Positions 1 to 5,161 of a stretch of 7,398 bases of DNA are shown in pieces; position 1 is the first letter of the stretch, and every line of letters starts with the position of its first letter. A model generated the notes under the pieces. It was not told the DNA's origin. It was given only the letters and a program-made list of their open reading frames with translations, and made no database searches. The stretch is from Flavobacterium sp. GTDB taxonomy: Bacteria; Bacteroidota; Bacteroidia; Flavobacteriales; Flavobacteriaceae. Where the stretch lies: positions 1 through 7,398 of the forward strand of contig SEBM01000198.1 of the NCBI GenBank assembly GCA_004296145.1. Reading direction: 5' to 3'. A program made the translations under genes and the position numbers.

Positions 1-76
1 TGTTTTATAATCTTTTTTTAAATATTTCAGTCGTAAATATAATATTTTTAATCAATTCCGTATAAAAATCTACAAA

Positions 77-94
77 AGTATACAGAACTATACT
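77..94 (-). terminator. weak candidate terminator hairpin after the aldehyde dehydrogenase
   Basis: A perfect 6-bp inverted repeat (AGTATA at 77-82, TATACT at 89-94) with a 6-nt loop lies just past the ALDH stop codon. On the minus strand it is followed by TTTTG and then a T-rich stretch (ATTTTTA). The stem is short and AT-rich, so a role as intrinsic terminator is inferred from position and tail only. The rest of positions 1-99 is AT-rich and shows no gene. Confidence 0.3.
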
Positions 95-99
95 ACAGT

Positions 100-1428
100 T
101 TAGATCCAGTCTAATAAGCGTTTAATAGAAGCTAATTTATCTTTGTAAGGCGCGTAACGCATAGGAAGATCAAGCCAGTTTCCTTTTTTGACAACACCTT
201 TTTGATGAGAGAAAATATCAAAGCTCAACTGACCGTGATAAGCACCAATGCCGCTATGGCCAACACCTCCGAAAGGCAGTCTTTTATTGGAGAAATGGAC
301 AACGGTATCGTTAATACAACCACCTCCAAAAGAGTTAGTTGCAATTAATTTCTTTGTAAAAGATTTATTTTCGCTAAAAATATAAAATGCAAGAGGTTTC
401 TCATATCTGCTCACCACGTTTTTTATATCCGTTTCATTCTCATACGTCAGTATTGGCAAAATAGGTCCAAAAATTTCTTCTTTCATAACCGGGCTTTCCA
501 AACTCGGTTCCTCTATAAGTGTGGGAGCGATATATAATTTATTGGCATCTGTTTCTCCTCCAAAAATAACTCTTTCGGGATCAATCATACCAACTAATCG
601 CAGCCAGTTTTTAGTATTTATAATTCGGGCGAAATCAGGTGATTTTTCCATTTTGTTGCCATACGCTTTTGTGATTTCTTCCATCATAAAAGAAATAAAA
701 TTGATCTTCATATTCTTCTGGATCAAAATATAATCGGGGGCAATGCAAGTTTGTCCGGCATTGATAAATTTTCCCCAGACAATTCTTTTGGCAGCTAGTT
801 TAAGATCAGCAGTTTCATCAATAATGCAAGGGTTTTTTCCACCAAGTTCAAGTGTAACCGGCGTCAGGTTTTGTGCAGCGGCTTTGGCTACAATTTTTCC
901 AACTTCTACGCTTCCTGTAAAGAAAATATAATCCCAGCGTTGTGATAAAAGTTTGTTTGAAACGTCTACACCGCCTTCAGCAACGTCAACATGGTTAACA
1001 TGAAATGTTTTTTGGATAATTTTAGCAATTATTGCAGAGGTATTCGGAGTAAGTTCTGAAGGCTTTAAAATAACTCTGTTTCCTGCAGCAACCGCAGAAA
1101 TTAAAGGACATAATGCAAGTTGGAAAGGATAATTCCAAGGAGCAATTACAAGGACATTTCCGTAAGGTTCCTTGTAAATATAATCAGTAGAAGGAAAATT
1201 GAGAAGAGAAGGAAAAACACGTTTTGGTTTAGACCATTTCCTGATATTTTTGATAGTGTCTTTCAGTTCTGAAATCACATAATTTGTTTCTGTTAGAACA
1301 GCTTCAAATTCAGGTTTTTTAAAATCATCGTATAAAGCTTTTACAATTAAGTCTTCGCTTTCCTGAATGTTATGCAATAACTTTTTTAGCGTTTCTCTCC
1401 TGTATCCGATATCGTTTTTGTAGTCCAT
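100..1428 (-). CDS. class 3-like NAD(P)+-dependent aldehyde dehydrogenase
   Basis: This 442-residue cytosolic enzyme should oxidise aldehydes to carboxylic acids with NAD(P)+. The family's active-site elements are all present: APWNYP with the oxyanion Asn99, the cofactor-binding stretch KPSE around 122-125, FTGS at 170-173, LELGGKNP with general base Glu194, NAGQTC with nucleophile Cys228, and EEIFGP at 317-322. The C-terminal block with SGIGAYHG (392-399) and SFDIFSHQKGV is typical of the ALDH3-type branch (fatty or aromatic aldehydes), but the substrate cannot be read from sequence. The ATG at 1428 is the only plausible start, because an in-frame TAG lies nine codons upstream. As I recall, homologs often carry some 10-20 more N-terminal residues, so this N-terminus looks slightly short. 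It is last of four co-directional genes, 76 bp after the pseudouridine synthase gene, and a 10-bp inverted repeat sits just before its start. Confidence 0.93.
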   Translation of the reverse strand: MDYKNDIGYRRETLKKLLHNIQESEDLIVKALYDDFKKPEFEAVLTETNYVISELKDTIKNIRKWSKPKRVFPSLLNFPSTDYIYKEPYGNVLVIAPWNYPFQLALCPLISAVAAGNRVILKPSELTPNTSAIIAKIIQKTFHVNHVDVAEGGVDVSNKLLSQRWDYIFFTGSVEVGKIVAKAAAQNLTPVTLELGGKNPCIIDETADLKLAAKRIVWGKFINAGQTCIAPDYILIQKNMKINFISFMMEEITKAYGNKMEKSPDFARIINTKNWLRLVGMIDPERVIFGGETDANKLYIAPTLIEEPSLESPVMKEEIFGPILPILTYENETDIKNVVSRYEKPLAFYIFSENKSFTKKLIATNSFGGGCINDTVVHFSNKRLPFGGVGHSGIGAYHGQLSFDIFSHQKGVVKKGNWLDLPMRYAPYKDKLASIKRLLDWI

Positions 1429-1433
1429 TTTGT

Positions 1434-1467
1434 AATTAACTTGAATTTTAGCCTATGCAAGTTAATT
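1434..1467. repeat. perfect 10-bp inverted repeat before the ALDH start codon
   Basis: AATTAACTTG at 1434-1443 and CAAGTTAATT at 1458-1467 are exact reverse complements separated by 14 nt, with arm centres 24 bp apart. On the minus strand the second arm ends 5 nt before the ALDH ATG. In mRNA the hairpin would cover the usual ribosome-binding zone and leave a TAAAA motif in the loop. In DNA it could be an operator. There is no T-run after it, so it is not an intrinsic terminator. Function is inference. Confidence 0.6.
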
Positions 1468-1504
1468 TATAAAATTTTAAAAATTGAGAATTATATCATA
1501 AAAA

Positions 1505-2194
1505 TCAAAGCGCGTTCCAGATTGTTTCGTCCGGAGTAGGAGCAACGATGGTCATATTTTCTTTAGAAACAGGATGTACAAAAACTAATTTTCTGGCATG
1601 AAGATGAATACCTCCGTCAGGATTACTTCGGTCAAAACCATATTTTAAATCCCCTTTTATAGGCGATCCAATCGCAGCGAGTTGTGCGCGAATCTGGTGA
1701 TGGCGACCGGTATGCAGATTGATTTCCAGCGCTACATAATTCTGAAGTTCTTTAAAAACAGTATAATCCAAACTGGCAATTTTACTATCTGGAACTTCCT
1801 TTAAATGCGCTTTTGACGTATTATTTTTTTCGTTTCTTTTTAAATAATGAACCAGTTTTGCTGTTTTTTCAAGAGGTTTATTCTTTACAACAGCCCAATA
1901 TGTTTTTTGCGTTTCACGATTAGAAAATAGTTCGTTCATTCGCGTAAGCGCTTTACTGGTTCTGGCAAAAACGACAATTCCGGTTGTAGGGCGGTCCAAA
2001 CGGTGAATTACTCCTAAAAAAACATCTCCGGGTTTGTTGTATTTGTCTTTAATATATTCTTTTACAACATCAGATAAAGGTTTATCGCCGGTTTTATCTC
2101 CCTGAACGATATCACCAACACGTTTGTTAATCACAATAATATGATTGTCTTCATGCAGGATCTGGAGATTATTTTTATTGGAAAGAATTTTCAA
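1505..2194 (-). CDS. RluA-family RNA pseudouridine synthase, TTG start
   Basis: This 229-residue enzyme isomerises uridine to pseudouridine in rRNA or tRNA. The catalytic motif HRLDRPTTG is at 64-72 with the catalytic Asp67. The conserved HTGRHHQIRAQL block is at 161-172 and the C-terminal strand region IHLHARKLVFVHP at 196-208. The catalytic domain starts almost at the N-terminus with no room for an S4 domain, so it resembles the short RluA type more than RluC/RluD; the target uridine cannot be deduced. The start codon is TTG at 2194-2192. An in-frame TAA two codons upstream rules out a longer ORF, and the next Met codon comes only after the catalytic motif. The upstream stretch is very A/T-rich (TAAAATATAAAAA), as expected for Bacteroidota initiation. 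No clear promoter is seen in the 145-bp gap to panB, so read-through from panB is likely. Confidence 0.92.
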   Translation of the reverse strand: MKILSNKNNLQILHEDNHIIVINKRVGDIVQGDKTGDKPLSDVVKEYIKDKYNKPGDVFLGVIHRLDRPTTGIVVFARTSKALTRMNELFSNRETQKTYWAVVKNKPLEKTAKLVHYLKRNEKNNTSKAHLKEVPDSKIASLDYTVFKELQNYVALEINLHTGRHHQIRAQLAAIGSPIKGDLKYGFDRSNPDGGIHLHARKLVFVHPVSKENMTIVAPTPDETIWNAL

Positions 2195-2259
2195 TTTTTA
2201 TATTTTAATTTAAATATTTGATTTTAAATAAGCTAAAATCTCTTTTAATGAAATAAATA

Positions 2260-2288
2260 AGTTTCCTCCAGCGTAGCCGAAGGAAACT
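2260..2288 (-). repeat. 8-bp-stem hairpin between panB and the pseudouridine synthase gene
   Basis: AGTTTCCT at 2260-2267 and AGGAAACT at 2281-2288 are exact reverse complements around a 13-nt GC-rich loop. Read on the minus strand, the loop region has the TTCGGCTACGCT type of sequence that I recall from dispersed REP-like hairpins in Flavobacterium and other bacteria; this is unverified. The minus-strand downstream flank is TTATTTATTTC, so it may also act as a weak terminator or mRNA-stabilising element after panB. The GC-rich loop stands out from its AT-rich surroundings. Confidence 0.6.
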
Positions 2289-2299
2289 CAATATTTTAA

Positions 2300-2339
2300 A
2301 CCTTAGAACCTTTGTATCTTAGAACCTCAGAACCTCAGA
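2300..2339. repeat. five-unit 8-bp tandem repeat abutting the panB stop codon
   Basis: Five contiguous 8-mers are visible on the plus strand: ACCTTAGA (2300-2307), ACCTTTGT (2308-2315), ATCTTAGA (2316-2323), ACCTCAGA (2324-2331) and ACCTCAGA (2332-2339). The consensus is ACCTYAGA, with the last two units identical. The array starts immediately after the panB stop codon in the direction of transcription. Similar ACCTTTGT/ACCTCAGA arrays are, from memory, common between Flavobacterium genes. No function is known to me. Confidence 0.65.
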
Positions 2340-3158
2340 TTAATATTGTTCATTAGTATTTGGAAAATCACTGGATTTTACATCAGCAGCATATTGACCA
2401 ATTGCTTTAGTCATTTCTTCGTATAAGTTTAAGTAACGACGTAAGAAACGTGGACTGAATTCGTTGTTCATTCCTAACATGTCATGAATCACCAAAACCT
2501 GTCCGTCAACACCGCCACCGGCACCGATTCCGATAACCGGAATTGAAATACTTTTAGCAACCTGTTCTGCTAAATGCGCCGGAATTTTTTCTAAAACAAC
2601 ACCAAAACAACCAATTTTTTCAAGCATTTTGGCATCTTCGATAAGTTTTTCTGCTTCTTCTTCTTCTTTTGCACGAACGCTGTATGTTCCGAATTTATAA
2701 ATAGACTGAGGAGTTAAACCCAAATGTCCCATTACCGGAATACCTGCATTTAATATTTTTCTGATAGATTCTTTAATTTCTTTTCCACCTTCCAGTTTCA
2801 CAGCATGTCCGCCGCTTTCTTTCATAATTCTGATAGAAGAGCGCAATGCTTCTTTTGGATCTGACTGGTAACTTCCGAATGGTAAATCAACTACAACCAA
2901 CGCTCTTTCTACCGCACGAACCACAGAGGAAGCGTGGTAAATCATTTGATCTAAAGTAATTGGCAAAGTGGTTTCGTGACCCGCCATAACATTTGATGCA
3001 GAATCACCTACCAAAATCACATCGACTCCTGCGGTATCTACAATTTTTGCCATTGTATAATCGTAAGCCGTTAGCATAGAGATTTTTTCTCCATTACTTT
3101 TCATTTCGATTAATGACTTTGTTGTGATTCTTTTATAATCTTTTTTTGCTACTGACAT
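2340..3158 (-). CDS. panB: 3-methyl-2-oxobutanoate hydroxymethyltransferase
   Basis: PanB transfers a hydroxymethyl group from 5,10-methylene-tetrahydrofolate to 3-methyl-2-oxobutanoate (from valine synthesis), giving 2-dehydropantoate, the first committed step of pantothenate and CoA synthesis in the cytosol. The 272-residue length is normal. The metal ligands expected by comparison with E. coli PanB are in place: Asp52 in VGDS, Asp91 in DLPFGSY and Glu123 in KLEGG. The catalytic Glu190 lies in VLEKIP, and the late signature GIGAGGGVDGQVLV runs from 210 to 223. The C-terminal tail after about residue 258 is polar and poorly conserved. The ATG at 3158 is preceded by an A-rich stretch (AAAATAAA) typical of Bacteroidota starts. 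A TACTTTTA sequence some 30 nt upstream is a poor match to the -7 consensus with no well-spaced -33 element, so an own promoter is possible but unproven. No panC or panD is in the window. Confidence 0.97.
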   Translation of the reverse strand: MSVAKKDYKRITTKSLIEMKSNGEKISMLTAYDYTMAKIVDTAGVDVILVGDSASNVMAGHETTLPITLDQMIYHASSVVRAVERALVVVDLPFGSYQSDPKEALRSSIRIMKESGGHAVKLEGGKEIKESIRKILNAGIPVMGHLGLTPQSIYKFGTYSVRAKEEEEAEKLIEDAKMLEKIGCFGVVLEKIPAHLAEQVAKSISIPVIGIGAGGGVDGQVLVIHDMLGMNNEFSPRFLRRYLNLYEEMTKAIGQYAADVKSSDFPNTNEQY

Positions 3159-3299
3159 TTTATTTTTTTTTGATCTTGTAAAAGTATTGAATAATTATAG
3201 ATTGGAATGAGCAATAAATGAATATTTCTAAAGTTTAGGGCTTTCCATTGCCTGATTTATTCTTAATTAATTCAATTGTAGTTTTAAACTGTTCTTTTT

Positions 3300-3386
3300 T
3301 TTGCCACGAATTCCACGAATTTCCACTAATTTTTATTTGAAGAAATAGAAAATGAATTTGTGAAAATTCGTGGAATTCGTGGCAAA
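3300..3386. repeat. long inverted repeat of 9-bp units between sdaA and panB
   Basis: The arms 3300-3322 and 3364-3386 pair perfectly over 23 bp. Pairing extends to 3331/3355 with two mismatches (30 of 32 positions), leaving a 23-nt AT-rich loop. Each arm is itself a tandem of a 9-bp unit: CCACGAATT at 3304-3312 and 3313-3321 plus CCACTAATT at 3323-3331, mirrored as AATTCGTGG at 3365-3373 and 3374-3382 plus the degenerate AATTTGTGA at 3355-3363. It begins 30 nt after the sdaA stop. On the minus strand it is followed by an A-run, not a T-run, so it is not a classical terminator for sdaA; on the plus strand it is followed by CTTTTTA. GCCACGAATT-type repeats are, from memory, dispersed in Flavobacterium genomes. 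Confidence 0.8.
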
Positions 3387-3416
3387 CTTTTTATAAGTAA
3401 TTTTTGAAATTATCGT

Positions 3417-4844
3417 TTAACAATCAGCCATATTCACGGCAATTGCCAGACCGCCTTCTGAGGTTTCTTTGTATTTTGAATTCATGTCTTTTGCCGTTTG
3501 CCACATCGTGTTAATTACTTTGTCCAAAGGCACTTTTGCATTTTTAGAATCAGTTTCTAAGGCCAATTCAGCAGCATTTATAGCTTTTATGGCACCCATT
3601 GTATTTCTTTCAATACACGGAATCTGTACCAAACCGCCAATTGGGTCGCAGGTTAATCCTAAATGATGTTCCATAGCAATTTCGGCAGCCATTAAAACCT
3701 GAGCAGGAGTTCCGCCCATTAATTCGCAAAGAGCTGCAGCGGCCATAGAAGACGAAACGCCAATTTCTGCCTGACAACCGCCCATTGCTGCAGAAATGGT
3801 AGATCCTTTTTTAAAGATACTTCCAATTTCTCCGGCAACCATCAGGAATTGTTTGATTTCTTTTTCACCTGCGTTATGGTTTTCTATAACTAAATAATAC
3901 ATCAAAACAGCCGGAATTACTCCTGCGCTTCCGTTCGTTGGCGCTGTTACCACGCGGCCCAGAGACGCATTTACTTCGTTCACGGCAAGTGCAAAACAAC
4001 TTACCCATTTTAGGATCTGACGAAATTTTACTTCTGTTTTTCTGATTTCTTCTAACCAGGTTTGAGGTGAATTATAATTAGATAAACCAATTAAATTCTG
4101 GTGCATATCAAAAGCTCTTCTGCGTACGTGCAATCCGCCGGGAAGAATTCCCTCAGAATGACAACCAATATACATGCATTCGAGCATGGTATTCCAGATA
4201 CGCATCAGTTCAGAATGGATTTCTGTTTCGGGACGCATTGCTTTTTCATTTTCATACACTATTTCAGAAATCATTTTGTTCTCTGAAACCGTATAATTTA
4301 AAAGCTCAACTGCGTTTTGAATCGGGAACGGAAAAGCACATTTTATTTCCTCTTTTATTTTGGCATTTGTGCGTTCTTCTTTTACAACAAAACCTCCTCC
4401 GATAGAATAAAAAGTAGATTCATATTCAGAATTATCGGCTTTATAAGCTGTAAATTTTAATCCGTTGGCATGAAACGGAAGAAAGTCTTTATTGAAAACA
4501 ATGTCCTGAAGAAAATAAAACGGAATCGTAATCTGGTTTCCTAAAATGATTTCATTTTGGATTTCGATATTTTTGATGATTCCGGCAATGTTTTCAACGG
4601 GAATATATTCCGGATCCTGACCGCTTAGACCCAGCATTACGGCCAAATCTGTTGCATGGCCTTTACCGGTCAGAGAAAGTGATCCATACAAATCTACTTT
4701 TACTCTGGTAACCTGTTCTAAAAGAGATTCGTTTTTTAACTCTTCTAAAAAACGTTCAGCGGCACGCCACGGACCAAGAGTGTGCGAACTAGAAGGTCCA
4801 ACACCAATTTTAAGCATATCAAAAACAGAGATACATTCTTCCAT
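3417..4844 (-). CDS. sdaA: L-serine ammonia-lyase (L-serine dehydratase), single-chain, [4Fe-4S]
   Basis: This 475-residue cytosolic enzyme deaminates L-serine to pyruvate and ammonia using a [4Fe-4S] cluster. It is the fused single-chain form: a beta domain at about residues 3-155 with the GVGPSSSHTLGP signature (14-25), then an alpha domain from about 175 to the end with GCHSEGILPGGL (227-238), APTNGSAGVIPA (301-312) and the cysteine motifs. Candidate cluster ligands are Cys357 (GGCQAE), Cys399 (LTCDPIGG) and Cys410 (QIPCIERN). Their spacing of 42 and 11 matches Cys343/385/396 of the Legionella enzyme. The very last residue is Cys475, equivalent to that enzyme's C-terminal 'tail-in-mouth' cysteine, which occupies the fourth iron site until serine displaces it. 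The ATG at 4844 has an in-frame TGA two codons upstream, which fixes the start, and a TAAAA motif in the leader. A TATCTTTG element upstream supports its own promoter, so this is probably the first gene of the minus-strand series. Confidence 0.96.
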   Translation of the reverse strand: MEECISVFDMLKIGVGPSSSHTLGPWRAAERFLEELKNESLLEQVTRVKVDLYGSLSLTGKGHATDLAVMLGLSGQDPEYIPVENIAGIIKNIEIQNEIILGNQITIPFYFLQDIVFNKDFLPFHANGLKFTAYKADNSEYESTFYSIGGGFVVKEERTNAKIKEEIKCAFPFPIQNAVELLNYTVSENKMISEIVYENEKAMRPETEIHSELMRIWNTMLECMYIGCHSEGILPGGLHVRRRAFDMHQNLIGLSNYNSPQTWLEEIRKTEVKFRQILKWVSCFALAVNEVNASLGRVVTAPTNGSAGVIPAVLMYYLVIENHNAGEKEIKQFLMVAGEIGSIFKKGSTISAAMGGCQAEIGVSSSMAAAALCELMGGTPAQVLMAAEIAMEHHLGLTCDPIGGLVQIPCIERNTMGAIKAINAAELALETDSKNAKVPLDKVINTMWQTAKDMNSKYKETSEGGLAIAVNMADC

Positions 4845-4863
4845 TGTTCAATTTTTATTAAGA

Positions 4864-4871
4864 CAAAGATA
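4864..4871 (-). promoter_or_regulatory. candidate -7 promoter element for sdaA
   Basis: On the minus strand this reads TATCTTTG, a full match to the Bacteroidota -7 consensus TAnnTTTG, ending 19 nt before the sdaA start codon. It implies a very short leader containing TAAAA. No good TTG is found 19-21 nt upstream (the nearest TTTG is 11 nt away), so the -33 half is weak. Confidence 0.5.
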
Positions 4872-5015
4872 ATTGAATAATGCAAAGAAGATTTGTTTTC
4901 ATTTGTTAATCTTGCGATTTTGTTAAAAAAGATATTAATTTTTAATAATTTGATAACGAAACAAATTTAAATGCTTAATATAGGACTTTCGTAAAGAGCG
5001 GTTGGTTTTTTTAGG

Positions 5016-5023
5016 TATTTTTG
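5016..5023 (+). promoter_or_regulatory. candidate -7 promoter element facing the antiporter gene
   Basis: TATTTTTG matches TAnnTTTG exactly and points toward the antiporter gene 138 nt downstream, implying a leader of about 130 nt. The nearest upstream TTG (5002-5004) is only 11 nt away, shorter than the usual -33/-7 spacing, and such motifs arise easily in AT-rich DNA. Confidence 0.3.
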
Positions 5024-5161
5024 TAATGAAACAAACACAAAAAGAATTTGATTTTTTTAATTCCTTTTTAAAGAAATCAGTAAACTAAAACTTCTGCGAT
5101 TTCATTTTGATTGACTGCCTTTACGATAATTAAAATACCACAAAGAAGATAAAATTACACT

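Larger units (their letters stand above)
4845..5161. other. divergent intergenic region between sdaA and the antiporter gene
   Basis: This 317-bp AT-rich stretch holds the sdaA promoter candidate (4864-4871, minus) and a -7-like element facing the antiporter (5016-5023, plus). It also has a small AT-only hairpin (TATTAA-TTT-TTAATA, around 4933-4947) and a 12-bp direct repeat with one mismatch (TAACGAAACAAA at 4954-4965, TAATGAAACAAA at 5024-5035). A 20-codon ORF (5026-5088, plus) also fits here but is weakly supported. I see no RNA gene or riboswitch fold. Confidence 0.6.

Noticed and set aside
35..47. AT-only palindrome near the left edge (AAATAT-A-ATATTT)
   Set aside because: The single-base centre cannot form a hairpin loop without losing pairs, and such palindromes are expected by chance in this AT-rich spacer.
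521..931. Two plus-strand open frames (521-733 and 743-931) inside the ALDH gene
   Set aside because: They are antisense to conserved ALDH motifs including the catalytic Cys and Glu regions, and have no recognisable domain or initiation signal.
3300..3386. Reading the long hairpin as a CRISPR fragment or insertion-sequence end
   Set aside because: There are no regularly spaced repeats with unique spacers, no transposase, and no target-site duplication visible. The 9-bp units are contiguous.
3469..4286. Two plus-strand open frames (3469-3666 and 4101-4286) inside sdaA
   Set aside because: They are antisense to conserved sdaA sequence and have no independent support.
100..4844. Treating the four minus-strand genes as one dedicated metabolic operon
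   Set aside because: Gaps of 258, 145 and 76 bp with repeats between them, and products from unrelated processes, argue for a loose co-directional run, although read-through is possible.
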